The notes under the pieces are model-generated. The model did no database searches. It was given only the letters and a program-made list of their open reading frames with translations, and was not told the origin of the DNA. Below are positions 41,234 to 49,749 of a stretch of DNA of 64,000 nt, in pieces. The translations under genes were made by a program, and so were the position numbers. The DNA is from Thalassotalea crassostreae (GTDB lineage: Bacteria; Pseudomonadota; Gammaproteobacteria; Enterobacterales; Alteromonadaceae). The DNA lies in assembly GCF_001831495.1 (NCBI RefSeq), contig NZ_CP017689.1:1674001-1738000 (forward strand), given 5' to 3'. Every line of letters begins with the position of its first letter. The stretch's first letter is position 1.

Positions 41234-41618
41234 GGATTTTGCGACCGTAAATCTTTCAAAAAATCACATTGTAGCGAAAAATATGCCAACTTTTTTAGCT
41301 TGATAGTTTACGCAAAGTGAATTCTTTAAATTTATACAAAAAGCTGATTGTTTAGCTTAATATTTTAAAGGTTGCACCAAATATGAGCAAAAATAGTATT
41401 TATAAGCTAAATAAGGGGAGCGCTGCAGGCCAATATAACTAAAGGCTTCGCTGTTAGTTTTAATTTATGCTTAAAGAGGTAGTTGAAATATGCTCAAAAC
41501 TATTGTTAATTTGCAAATGAACTTAACGATTACCAGTGATATCAGTAACTAATGACTTTATTTTACTTATGTACAATAAATTGTACTGTGAGTTGTTTGA
41601 ACAATTAATCGTTAGTGT

Positions 41619-41648
41619 AAAAAAAAAGTTGGACATTTTGTCCAACTT
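41619..41648 (-). terminator. Terminator of the BigR-like/YeeE-YedE operon
   Basis: AAGTTGGACA / TGTCCAACTT with a 3-base loop. On the minus strand it runs into nine T, 46 bases after the last gene of the operon. Confidence 0.9.
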
Positions 41649-41694
41649 ATCAACAGTTTCTATTTTGTTTCGTTTTTCCCGACATTTAGCGATT

Positions 41695-42114
41695 TTAGCC
41701 GCTTTTTTGCGACAATTTTTCAGCGACAAGCATTCCTATAAGCATTGTGAATAAAAAACCAAAGATTTTTAAGTCACCGGAGGTAAGATTGCTAATTGCA
41801 GGGCCTGGACAAATTCCTGAAATTCCCCAACCAAGGCCAAAAGTGGCTGAGCCAATTATCAGTTTTTTATCTACTTTGGTGTTTGTTGGTAAATCGAATT
41901 CTGCGGCGCATTTTGGCTGTTGCTGGTTTTTGACGATAAATTGATAACCGATTATATAAATAACAAGTGCGCCGCCCATGACAAACGCTAGGCTTGCATC
42001 CCAATATCCAAAAAGGTCGAGAAAGTTTATCACCTTATTAGGGTCAACCATTTGTGCGACTGTTAATCCGATACCAAATAATATGCCGCATAGTAATGCA
42101 AAAATCTTACTCAT
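41695..42114 (-). CDS. YeeE/YedE half-transporter, second subunit
   Basis: A 139-residue inner-membrane protein with about four hydrophobic segments. The family motif GLGWGISGICPGPAI near residue 93 includes the conserved cysteine that in YeeE/YedE transporters binds the sulfur substrate (thiosulfate in the characterised YeeE). Full-size YeeE has about 350 residues; here the fold is split over two genes. It begins two bases after the stop of the first half, with AGGAG inside the end of that gene. Its expected role is uptake of a thiosulfate-like or reactive sulfur compound, under the BigR-like gene of the same operon. Confidence 0.88.
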   Translation of the reverse strand: MSKIFALLCGILFGIGLTVAQMVDPNKVINFLDLFGYWDASLAFVMGGALVIYIIGYQFIVKNQQQPKCAAEFDLPTNTKVDKKLIIGSATFGLGWGISGICPGPAISNLTSGDLKIFGFLFTMLIGMLVAEKLSQKSG

Positions 42115-42116
42115 GG

Positions 42117-42548
42117 TTAAGCTCCTATTACGTGACGTATGATAAATACTGTCGCTATTGCAGTTAGCATAAAGATCATGGTTGCAGCAATTGAACGAGG
42201 GGAGAATCTACCGATTCCACAAATGCCATGGCCGCTAGTACAACCTGAACCATAACGGGTACCAAAACCGACCAATAGCCCGCCGATTATTATCTGTGAC
42301 CAGGATAAGTCGATATTCGATGGTATTGAAAAGCCAATAAGGCTGGCGATGATTGGACCTATAATTAGCCCGGCAATAAAATATATTTGCCAATTAAGTT
42401 GGCGTTTAGTTATCGCATTGCGTAGGCCTTGAAAAAAGATCCCTGATATACCAGCAATCTTACCTAATCCTATCAGCGTCAAAATAGACGCTAAACCTAT
42501 TAACAAACCGCCTATAAGTGAAGTGATAGGGGTGAATTCAGTGATCAT
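42117..42548 (-). CDS. YeeE/YedE half-transporter, first subunit
   Basis: A 143-residue inner-membrane protein with four hydrophobic segments and the motif GFGTRYGSGCTSGHGICGI near residue 95, the other cysteine-containing half of the YeeE/YedE fold. AAGGA is ten bases before the ATG. It is the middle gene of a three-gene minus-strand operon: regulator, half 1, half 2, with gaps of 31 and 2 bases. In BigR-type operons of other proteobacteria such halves accompany sulfide/persulfide detoxification genes. No sulfur dioxygenase or rhodanese gene is present here. Confidence 0.88.
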   Translation of the reverse strand: MITEFTPITSLIGGLLIGLASILTLIGLGKIAGISGIFFQGLRNAITKRQLNWQIYFIAGLIIGPIIASLIGFSIPSNIDLSWSQIIIGGLLVGFGTRYGSGCTSGHGICGIGRFSPRSIAATMIFMLTAIATVFIIRHVIGA

Positions 42549-42579
42549 AAATAGTGTTCCTTAATGAAGAAAGTTAGCA

Positions 42580-42873
42580 TTAGTTGCAAAATATTTTATA
42601 GAGTTGATCGAGAGTAGCTTTAACATCAGGGTTATCTATTCGATAAAAAATGGTTTGTGATTGTCGCCGGGTAGCGACCATATTGGCATTTCTTAAATGT
42701 GATAAGTGTTGCGATAACGCCGACTGCGTTAGTTGCACTTGCTCGTTAAGATCACTTACACAAAGCTCTTTTTCTAGTAGGGCACAAAGTATCATCAGTC
42801 GATTTTTATTGGCGAGAAGTTTTAAAAATCGTTCTGCTTGCTCTGCATTTTGTGAAAGTTGTTCTTTATCCAT
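42580..42873 (-). CDS. ArsR-family regulator, BigR/SqrR-like
   Basis: A 97-residue winged-helix repressor. The DNA-binding part is CVSDLNEQVQLTQSALSQHLSHLRNA-like around residues 38-63, and the wing holds ATRRQSQTIFYRI. It has three cysteines: Cys30 in MILCALL, Cys38 in ELCVSDL and Cys96 at the C-terminus. BigR/SqrR-type sensors use a pair, one near the second helix and one near the C-terminus, that forms a persulfide bridge. The pattern here fits, but which residues pair is inference. It lacks the CxC metal site of ArsR. It is the first gene of the YeeE/YedE operon, with AGGAG at eight bases. Repeats before the gene probably form its operator. Confidence 0.88.
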   Translation of the reverse strand: MDKEQLSQNAEQAERFLKLLANKNRLMILCALLEKELCVSDLNEQVQLTQSALSQHLSHLRNANMVATRRQSQTIFYRIDNPDVKATLDQLYKIFCN

Positions 42874-42907
42874 TGTTTAACTCCTGTTAAAGACGTTGAG
42901 TATTATA

Positions 42908-42942
42908 TTAGAGGTTTCTAATTTAGTAAAATCTAATTTAGA
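42908..42942. promoter_or_regulatory. Operator-like repeats upstream of the BigR-like gene
   Basis: TTAGA-GGTT-TCTAA (42908-42921) is an inverted repeat. TCTAATTTAG occurs at 42917-42926 and again at 42932-42941, and the second copy extends to the near-palindrome TCTAA-T-TTAGA (42932-42942). Repeated TCTAA/TTAGA half-sites just before an ArsR gene suggest its own binding sites. Confidence 0.55.
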
Positions 42943-43109
42943 GAACTTTAATTTAATAAATTTAGTTTAGGGCTAGGTGATTTAGAACTTGCTAAATAAC
43001 AAGTTAGAATAAATAGAACTCACGATTAACTTTGTATTGAATTGACTTGCAATTCACAAACTATAGGTCATTATTATTCATCTATAAGTGACTGTTTGGG
43101 AATTAAATT

Positions 43110-43997
43110 ATGGCTAGGGCTCTTCCTCCACTACATCTTTTTAGCGTATTTGAGGCTGCCGCTAGACTGCAAAGTTTTAAATTAGCTAGTGCAGAATTAT
43201 TTATTACTCCATCCGCGGTAAGTCATCAAATTAAAGCGCTAGAAGAATTTGTCGGGTTTGATTTGTTTACCAGACGTACTCGCGGCGTTGACTTAAATTC
43301 AGCGGGAAAGATGTACTTACAATACATCCAACAATCATTGCAATTATTAGAGCAAGGAACTAAAAAAGTTAAAGGCAAATTCAGTTCGCCAGCCCTAAAA
43401 ATATCTACGTTTCCTACCATGGCTACCAACGTAATAATTCCTAAATTAAACGATTTTCAAAACGCTCATAATGGTATTGAAATACGAATCGAGACCGGAA
43501 TGACGACAGCCGATTTACGCTATGAGGATTTTGATATAGCGATTCGCGTCGGCGGTGGGAAATGGGATGGGGTTGAAGCTGAAAAGCTGATCAACATCGA
43601 CATAGCGGCACTGTGCTCAAAAGACTTTCAACAAAAACATAAACTAAAATCAATCACTCAACTTAGTGACGTGGCGCTAATTGACTTAGCCAATATGGAA
43701 CAAGTTTGGTCTACTTGGATGAAGTATTTTGGTTATGACGATTTTAAAGTTGAACATAACCTAAGTTTTAGCGGTTATGATTCGGCACTGACCGCAGCAG
43801 AGCAGGGACTTGGGTTAACACTCGCAATGCTGCCGGTAGAAGCTAACTTAATTCAAAGAGGCTTGTTAGTTGACCCGTTTAACCTTACGGCGCCATACCC
43901 ACAATCACTCTATGCGGTATATCGTAAGGTGGATAAAGAGCGACATGAAATTCATTGTTTTATTGACTGGTTAAAGCAATCGCTGTTATCAACTTGA
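43110..43997 (+). CDS. LysR-family regulator, GcvA-like
   Basis: A 295-residue LysR-type regulator. The N-terminal helix-turn-helix contains SFKLASAELFITPSAVSHQI near residues 22-41 and ALEEFVGFDLFTRR, the hallmark of the GcvA/AmpR-like branch, which often begins with LPPLHLFSVFEAAARL as here. The ligand-binding domain begins near residue 90. GGGAA precedes the ATG. It is divergent from the ArsR-like gene across about 235 bases. The controlled genes are unknown; the nearest divergent target would be the YeeE/YedE operon. Confidence 0.93.
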   Translation: MARALPPLHLFSVFEAAARLQSFKLASAELFITPSAVSHQIKALEEFVGFDLFTRRTRGVDLNSAGKMYLQYIQQSLQLLEQGTKKVKGKFSSPALKISTFPTMATNVIIPKLNDFQNAHNGIEIRIETGMTTADLRYEDFDIAIRVGGGKWDGVEAEKLINIDIAALCSKDFQQKHKLKSITQLSDVALIDLANMEQVWSTWMKYFGYDDFKVEHNLSFSGYDSALTAAEQGLGLTLAMLPVEANLIQRGLLVDPFNLTAPYPQSLYAVYRKVDKERHEIHCFIDWLKQSLLST

Positions 43998-44125
43998 TCT
44001 ATGGAATATTTATAGGTTAGTTTAATTCAACTATGAGGTGAGTATTTTGCTTTTGTAAGAACGCCTTTGTTTACCTATTATTGATTCTGCAAACAGCGGA
44101 CGGAATTGATAAAGGGGTAAACAAC

Positions 44126-44455
44126 ATGACGAACTTAAAAATTAAGCAAATAAATATTACACTATTCCGAGTAATTTCATCATTTATCGTTTTGTTACCA
44201 ATAGCGATTTCATACAGTGCACAATGGTCAATAGCGCTATCATTTATGGTTTTCCCTCTGTTATCTTTAATACTCGCGGCAATCGCTAAGTACATCGATT
44301 TTCATATTGTTGGTGCAATGCTGTTAGCTGCTCAACAAGAGCTTGTGAGTAGCATAGAAGGCACTATAGATAATAAAACGTCTAGATATTCTATCAATGA
44401 TAATTCAGAAAAATTGTCAGGCATACAGATTAAGGATAATCAAAAAGCGGCCTAG
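44126..44455 (+). CDS. Small membrane protein of unknown function
   Basis: 109 residues from the ATG at 44126, which has AAGGGG about nine bases upstream; a TTG 45 bases earlier is in frame but has no such site. Two hydrophobic helices (about residues 14-32 and 38-60) form a hairpin, followed by a polar C-terminal tail rich in Asn, Ser and Asp. No motif is recognised. It lies between a LysR gene and a convergent retropepsin-like gene. Confidence 0.65.
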   Translation: MTNLKIKQINITLFRVISSFIVLLPIAISYSAQWSIALSFMVFPLLSLILAAIAKYIDFHIVGAMLLAAQQELVSSIEGTIDNKTSRYSINDNSEKLSGIQIKDNQKAA

Positions 44456-44489
44456 TTATCTATTAACTGGCACAGGTTATGGCGATAAT

Positions 44490-44511
44490 AAAAGGTAAAG
44501 TCCAGCTTTAC
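44490..44511. terminator. Short hairpin after the retropepsin-like gene
   Basis: GTAAAG / CTTTAC with a 5-base loop abuts the stop codon of the minus-strand gene. CTTTTATT follows on that strand. It is a weak terminator and may serve both convergent genes. Confidence 0.4.
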
Positions 44512-44512
44512 T

Positions 44513-45769
44513 TTATTTCGCCGATAAAAATAATAACGCGTTTTCTTGGTTAATATTGAATTGATAATGTTTAAGAAAGTTCATGCCGAGTAAACCATCA
44601 CCACTGTCAAAGTTTTCCAGCTCTAGGACAACAAAAGTAAAATCATTTAATTGATAAGGACCAATTGAAAATTGATTTACTCGAATAGCAAAGCCTTGCT
44701 TCGTCCCTCCAGCAGTATTTACTTGCACATCATTGAGTATTTCAACCTCTGTATGGTTTTGTAATTGCTGATAAAAGCTTTCAGAAACCACAGAAAATGA
44801 CGCACCGGTATCAATCATTAACTGAGTACTTATCCTTTTGTTAATGTATCCTTGAACAATGAAGTGGTCGCCAGTGCGCTGCAATTCAATGCCATCCTTT
44901 TGCAATTCTCGTTGCTCAATTAATGCCAACAACTGATTTATTTGACTTTGATATTCATCATTGTATCGAATGCTATCTAAGTAGATAAGAGCGGTTCTCT
45001 TATCATCAACAAGAATATACGCTTTTGCTATTGAAAGGATGTAAGGTGGATAATTGCTATCTATTGCCAATAGCCGCTCATTAACATCAATAATTTGCTG
45101 CCATTGTTGTTGTTGCTGTAGAGATTGATTTAATGCACTAGCCATTTTTTTTAATTGGTTGATGTAGATTTCTTGTTGGCTGTAATCATTTGCTTCGTTT
45201 ATTAGCTTTCCATATGTGCTAATTGCTGAATTGAACATTTGATTATGTTGATAATACTGAGCAGATAGTTCTAAAAACTCAAGATTATATGGGTAGTAAT
45301 CCGCGTATATTCTTAGGAAATTTTTAAGTGATGTTAACTTGTTTTGTTCTATCCACAGATAACCTTGATTTATCCAATTTGACTTTAATGCCTGTGCGAT
45401 ACCTAAATCGAGCTGTTCAATTTCTTGTAGATACTCAATTGCAGTTTGATATTGGCTTACTTTGAATGATTGTTCGGCACTTACGATTAAAAGTTGTATA
45501 TCTGTATCGCTGCTTGTGACACTATCGAGATCATTGTTTATACTCACTTTATGGTTGGTATAGGCGCCTGTATTGTTCTTTGTGCTAGCATTTGGGCTTG
45601 ATGTTTTAGTGATTAAATGTGAATTATTTACGGCATTATCATTGGAAGAATTGCTCGCAATCTGTTGTAATTTAAATGTGCCTAGCTCGCTCAATAAATA
45701 GATGTTTAATGTGAGTGAAGCCACCAGCAAAGCTGATATAACAATATAAACTTTTGAGTTCAATGGCAT
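44513..45769 (-). CDS. Membrane-anchored TPR protein with retropepsin-like protease domain
   Basis: A 418-residue protein. An N-terminal membrane anchor (about residues 7-27) is followed by a low-complexity Ser/Asn stretch, then tetratricopeptide-like helical repeats (about 90-280). The C-terminal part is a clan AA aspartic-protease domain with the catalytic motif MIDTGASFSVV near residue 316 and GLLGMNFLKHY near 396, where a dimer would supply the second aspartate. The domain should face the periplasm. AAGGA touches the ATG at 45769 but is well spaced for a TTG two codons later (45763), so the true start may be that TTG. The substrate is unknown. Confidence 0.85.
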   Translation of the reverse strand: MPLNSKVYIVISALLVASLTLNIYLLSELGTFKLQQIASNSSNDNAVNNSHLITKTSSPNASTKNNTGAYTNHKVSINNDLDSVTSSDTDIQLLIVSAEQSFKVSQYQTAIEYLQEIEQLDLGIAQALKSNWINQGYLWIEQNKLTSLKNFLRIYADYYPYNLEFLELSAQYYQHNQMFNSAISTYGKLINEANDYSQQEIYINQLKKMASALNQSLQQQQQWQQIIDVNERLLAIDSNYPPYILSIAKAYILVDDKRTALIYLDSIRYNDEYQSQINQLLALIEQRELQKDGIELQRTGDHFIVQGYINKRISTQLMIDTGASFSVVSESFYQQLQNHTEVEILNDVQVNTAGGTKQGFAIRVNQFSIGPYQLNDFTFVVLELENFDSGDGLLGMNFLKHYQFNINQENALLFLSAK

Positions 45770-46175
45770 TCCTTATAAATATTTAGGCGGTCTAGTAATT
45801 GTTAAAGTCGTTAATTTGTTATAAACGGTGAAGCCATAGTATTTATGATTAATGCCATATCAGCAACTATTTATTAGCAATCCAATCATTTAGGTTATGC
45901 TCTACCAATACAGTAGGTGCATTTAAATTTAAACGTCTTACTTGACCGTATTTTGACATAACTAGATATAGTAAAGCTTTCTTCCTCTTTTTCTATTCCA
46001 TTGAGACATCAATCGAACCTTCAGTTCGTGTAATTATTGCTTATATAGCAATCTATACTATTGTTACTGATTATAACTTATAGCAAGTCTAAACACTTGG
46101 CGTGAGTTGTAAATTACCACGAGGTTGTAGCAATGCAGTATGGAATGCTCTTGTGATACTAATAACAAGGAAACT
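45770..46175. other. Divergent intergenic region, possible tiny minus-strand frame
   Basis: About 400 bases. Both flanking genes point outward, so promoters for both must lie here, but none stands out. A 30-codon minus-strand frame (45867-45959, product starting MSKYGQVRRLNLNAP) has no proper ribosome-binding site. A second short frame just upstream of it overlaps in another phase. This could be a decayed gene fragment or chance. Confidence 0.4.
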
Positions 46176-46616
46176 ATGATGAAAAAAATATTAATCGCGT
46201 GCACAACAGTAGCAGTGTTACTTTTTAGCAATGTTAATGTTGCTTTGGCTGAGGACGGTAAACGGTTTGATAAAAACGTTACTTGGAAAAATGTGGTCAA
46301 AATTAATTTTAAAAATGGAAAGCGTGGTGAAGCGCTAAAAATCATTAAAAATTATTATGAAAAAGCAACCGAAAAGGCGGGTACTAGAGGTCCTGAAACT
46401 GTGATGGAATTCCGCACTGGTGATTATGATTTATTGGTGGTGTGGCATATGCCAGGCGGTGTCAACGACATGACCTGGGAAGATCATCCTGATAATAAAA
46501 AGTGGCGCGCAGCATTAAATGACATCGCCGGCGGTGAAGATAAAGCCAAAGAGATTCTTGATAATTTTAGTAGCTTAATAGATAACGCTGAAAATGATAT
46601 TGCCATTGTACGCTGA
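46176..46616 (+). CDS. Exported protein of unknown function
   Basis: About 146 residues with a Sec signal peptide (ending ALA near residue 25) and a lysine-rich mature start. The central part has KNVVKINFKNGKRGEALKII and VMEFRTGDYDLLVVWHMPGG. The alternation of strand and helix suggests a ferredoxin-like (dimeric alpha/beta barrel, ABM-like) fold, by appearance only. No cysteines are in the mature part. Two adjacent ATG codons (46176 and 46179) both suit the upstream AAGGA; an ATG at 46140 would put extra residues ahead of the signal peptide. A strong hairpin follows. Confidence 0.8.
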   Translation: MMKKILIACTTVAVLLFSNVNVALAEDGKRFDKNVTWKNVVKINFKNGKRGEALKIIKNYYEKATEKAGTRGPETVMEFRTGDYDLLVVWHMPGGVNDMTWEDHPDNKKWRAALNDIAGGEDKAKEILDNFSSLIDNAENDIAIVR

Positions 46617-46653
46617 GTCTTAGCTTAACCAATTTATCTATTTGTAATTGATT

Positions 46654-46683
46654 AAAAAGCTCACCCATCAAAGTGAGCTTTTT
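46654..46683. terminator. Bidirectional terminator before the DUF885 gene
   Basis: AAAAAGCTCAC / GTGAGCTTTTT with an 8-base loop, 38 bases after the + strand stop. The symmetrical A/T-runs also suit the convergent gene. Confidence 0.88.
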
Positions 46684-46738
46684 ATCATTTCAAAATAGTT
46701 TTCATAGTTAAGGTTATAACCCGACTACTTTCAAAACG

Positions 46739-48622
46739 TTATTTACTTGCTACCCAATCATTAACCTTTTGTTCTAACACTGCCATTGGAACAGCACCAT
46801 TTAACAATACAGCATCGTGAAATTCACCAATATCAAACCGCTCACCTAACAATCTTTTTGACTGTTTACGCAAATCTAGAATCTTAAGCATACCAAGTTT
46901 ATAGCCTAAAGCTTGACCTGGCCATACCATATATCGTTCTATTTCTGCTTTTACTTCAGAGTAGGGGGCGCCAGTATTTGCCATCATATAATCTATCGCT
47001 TGCTCGCGACTCCATTTTTTATGGTGAATTCCGGTATCAACAACCAATCTAACCGCTCTGAATATTTCAGCCTTCAATCGTCCTAAGTTACTGTATGGGT
47101 CGTTATCATATACGCCCATTTCGTAAGCAACTTGTTCTGCATACAAAGCCCAACCTTCGATATAAGCATTATATACTGCTAATTTACGTATAATTGGAAG
47201 CTCATCAATGCCCATATTTAATGAAACTTGCCAATGATGACCAGGATTGGTTTCGTGAAATGTTAAGGTTGGCAGATCAAATTTTGCGATGTTTTCAATA
47301 TCACGTAAATTGATCCAAAAGACACCTGGTTTTGAACCATCAAATGGTGGTGGTAAATACTGGCCGAACGCAGCGCTCTGCTCTGTTTCTTTTGGAAATG
47401 CTTTTACCATGACTTGATAGTTAATCGCGGTATTAAATTGGCTAGGCATCTTTTTATTAATATCTAAGATTTGTTGGTTCAAATCAGAAATTATTTGCTC
47501 TCTACCAGCTTCGGTCGCAGGGTAGCTAAATCGAAGCTCTTTTGCCAACGCGTTAATGCGCTGTGAAATACTCCCTTCGGTGTAATTAAGGTGCTCTAAA
47601 ATTGAATTCATTTCAGCGCTTATGCGCGATACTTCTTTTAACCCAAGTTGATGAATTTCTTCTGCAGATAAACGAGTGTCACCTTGCTGTTTAATGCTGT
47701 ATTGATAAAACTTATCACCATTTTTTTGGGCCCAGATACCGTCTCCATTTGGCGCTTTATCGATATACTTTACCAGGCTATCCTTTACTTTTTTATAGGC
47801 AGGTAATACTTGTGATTTTAAATCGTCAGACACGCTCGCTAACAGGTTGTTTTTATCTTGTTGTTTTATATTTGGCAGTTTTGCCAAACTATCTTTTAAG
47901 TGGCTGTAGATGAGCAATTCCTCAGGTTTTGTCGCGATAAGTGTATCGAAATAACTGATGGTCGATGTAAATATTGCTTTTGGTGGCATCCATCCTTGAT
48001 TCGCATCATGAATAAATTTTTGGTTCACTTGATTAATTTGCGTTGATAACAACGCGACTCTTTGTGCGTAATCTTTGGCATCACTTAAGTTTTCAATAGT
48101 TTTACCATCAGTGAAGGTAAATACAGTGTCGATAAGGGGGCCATTAATCTGGTTGATAATAAACGGTTGGTGGCCCATATAGGAGTCGATAAAACCTGTT
48201 TGAAATTCTGGGTGGCCGGCATAATGCTGAAACAAGTTGGCCATAATAACGCGATTATCTTCGTCGATTTGCTCTTCGCTGTTTTCTAATTGTATAAGCT
48301 GGTTGGAAACCTTTTGCATTTGTTGACGAAAGTTTTGAATTGAAGTTGCTTGATAAGTATCAAGCTTGTCTTGGTAATAAAATCCGATTTCAGATTCGTT
48401 AACACCAGTTAATGAAGCAAATTGTGGTTTAAATTGAAAGAACTCTTTACTGCCACGATTAATTAAATCGTCTAATGATGCTTGGTTGGTTTGATCGTTA
48501 ACACCTAATACGTCAAGCACCGGTTTTGGTTTAGTTTTGACTACGGTAATGGTTTGTTCTTGATCTGAGCAGGCTGACAATAAAAGTAACAAAGAAATGG
48601 CTAAAGTTGTGTTTTTATTCAT
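46739..48622 (-). CDS. DUF885-family peptidase-like lipoprotein
   Basis: A 627-residue protein. The lipoprotein signal peptide has lipobox LSAC (Cys18). The DUF885 family is thought to contain zinc metallopeptidases. The motif TLTFHETNPGHHWQVSL near residue 450 carries the His-Glu...Gly-His-His pattern, and IEGWALYAEQVAYEMG about 40 residues on supplies the usual downstream glutamate. It is likely a periplasmic or outer-membrane-attached peptidase acting on oligopeptides; the substrate is unproven. Single gene, divergent from the M48 gene. Confidence 0.92.
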   Translation of the reverse strand: MNKNTTLAISLLLLLSACSDQEQTITVVKTKPKPVLDVLGVNDQTNQASLDDLINRGSKEFFQFKPQFASLTGVNESEIGFYYQDKLDTYQATSIQNFRQQMQKVSNQLIQLENSEEQIDEDNRVIMANLFQHYAGHPEFQTGFIDSYMGHQPFIINQINGPLIDTVFTFTDGKTIENLSDAKDYAQRVALLSTQINQVNQKFIHDANQGWMPPKAIFTSTISYFDTLIATKPEELLIYSHLKDSLAKLPNIKQQDKNNLLASVSDDLKSQVLPAYKKVKDSLVKYIDKAPNGDGIWAQKNGDKFYQYSIKQQGDTRLSAEEIHQLGLKEVSRISAEMNSILEHLNYTEGSISQRINALAKELRFSYPATEAGREQIISDLNQQILDINKKMPSQFNTAINYQVMVKAFPKETEQSAAFGQYLPPPFDGSKPGVFWINLRDIENIAKFDLPTLTFHETNPGHHWQVSLNMGIDELPIIRKLAVYNAYIEGWALYAEQVAYEMGVYDNDPYSNLGRLKAEIFRAVRLVVDTGIHHKKWSREQAIDYMMANTGAPYSEVKAEIERYMVWPGQALGYKLGMLKILDLRKQSKRLLGERFDIGEFHDAVLLNGAVPMAVLEQKVNDWVASK

Positions 48623-48775
48623 ATTTAATCCAATAGCAAATCAATAATAGAGTGGGGATTTGGCAATATCTAACAGTGTAACCGATTATTTGAAATAAGT
48701 TATTAAATTTAAAGCAAAGTTGTCATACACTAATAAATATAAAGTTGTTTCGCTAAAAATAAGTAAGGCGTTTTA

Positions 48776-49609
48776 ATGAAGAAATTTTTGGTTACCACGA
48801 TATCAGTACTGACTCTCATTGCTTGTAGTACATCTCCTACAGGACGTAAACAAGTATTACTGCACTCTTCTTCAGAGTTAGACCGAATGGGCAGTCAGTC
48901 ATTTGAACAAATGAAAGCTGAACAAGCGATCAGTACTGATAAAAAAGTGAATGCGTTTGTACAATGCGTCGCAGATCAAATCACCCCCAACGTGAACTCT
49001 AAAGTACATAGCGGCGATTGGGAAATTGTTGTTTTTGATTCAGAACAAATTAATGCATTTGCTTTGCCTGGCGGCAAGATCGGCGTTTATACCGGTATTT
49101 TGAATGTTACTGAGAATGCGGACCAATTAGCGGCTATCATTGGCCATGAAGTAGGTCATGTTATCGCTCAACATTCAAACGAGCGGTTGTCATCAAATCA
49201 ATTATCACAAGGTGTGTTAGTTGTTGCTGGTGTCACTATGGCTGCTAAAGATGTTGATAATAAAGCGCTTATCCTTGCCGGGTTAGGTGTAGGTATACAA
49301 TACGGTGTATTAATGCCTTATGGACGAGCACATGAAACCGAAGCTGATATCATCGGCCAAGATCTAATGGCTGAATCTGGTTTTAATCCAAAAGAAAGCG
49401 TGAATTTATGGAAAAATATGGCAAAAGCAAGTGGCGGTTCACCACCTGAATTTATGTCAACACACCCTTCACATAAGACACGTATCAATACCTTAACTAA
49501 GCACCTATCTAAAACTAACCCAATTTATGCGGCGAGTAAGCAAAATAGCAATTGCGTTAAACCAGTGATACCTGCACCCAAAGCAGCAAAAAATCTGGCT
49601 AAAAGCTAA
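48776..49609 (+). CDS. M48-family metallopeptidase, predicted lipoprotein
   Basis: 277 residues. The lipoprotein signal ends in LIAC (Cys17). The zinc motif is IIGHEVGHVIAQH near residue 121, and the third-ligand motif is HETEADIIGQDLMAESG near 186. This is the LoiP/YcaL-like group of envelope proteases involved in quality control of outer-membrane proteins in E. coli. AAGG precedes the ATG. It is separate from the following FKBP gene by 140 bases with a weak A/T hairpin. Confidence 0.93.
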   Translation: MKKFLVTTISVLTLIACSTSPTGRKQVLLHSSSELDRMGSQSFEQMKAEQAISTDKKVNAFVQCVADQITPNVNSKVHSGDWEIVVFDSEQINAFALPGGKIGVYTGILNVTENADQLAAIIGHEVGHVIAQHSNERLSSNQLSQGVLVVAGVTMAAKDVDNKALILAGLGVGIQYGVLMPYGRAHETEADIIGQDLMAESGFNPKESVNLWKNMAKASGGSPPEFMSTHPSHKTRINTLTKHLSKTNPIYAASKQNSNCVKPVIPAPKAAKNLAKS

Positions 49610-49637
49610 TTCGCAATAGCAGGGGTAATATCAAAAT

Positions 49638-49675
49638 AAATTTAGATTTTTTTTGTAGAAAAGGTCTAAATTTTT
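49638..49675 (+). terminator. Weak terminator after the M48 gene
   Basis: AAATTTAGA / TCTAAATTT with an 18-base loop and five T, 29 bases after the stop. Low G+C makes it weak. Confidence 0.4.
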
Positions 49676-49749
49676 GCCTTTACCCTCTACTGATATAAAG
49701 TTGTTTGTGCTAAACTTGCGCCCGATTTTAATACAATTAAGAATTTAAC

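Larger units (their letters stand above)
40941..41618. other. A/T-rich gene-free region with DnaA-box-like sites
   Basis: About 680 bases without a credible gene on either strand. It starts with very A-rich runs (about 40980-41060). It holds two DnaA-box-like motifs 145 bases apart, and a short hairpin (AACTAA...TTAGTT near 41437-41460). Only frames of about 20 codons are present, for example near 41491. The length is unusual for this compact window. Confidence 0.6.

Noticed and set aside
40941..41618. Origin of replication
   Set aside because: Only two DnaA-box-like motifs, and none of the usual origin neighbours (dnaA, dnaN, mnmG, rnpA) are in the window.
41523..41754. Overlapping open frames on both strands before the YeeE/YedE operon
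   Set aside because: They cover the operon terminator hairpin and the end of the last gene, lack ribosome-binding sites and have low-complexity products.
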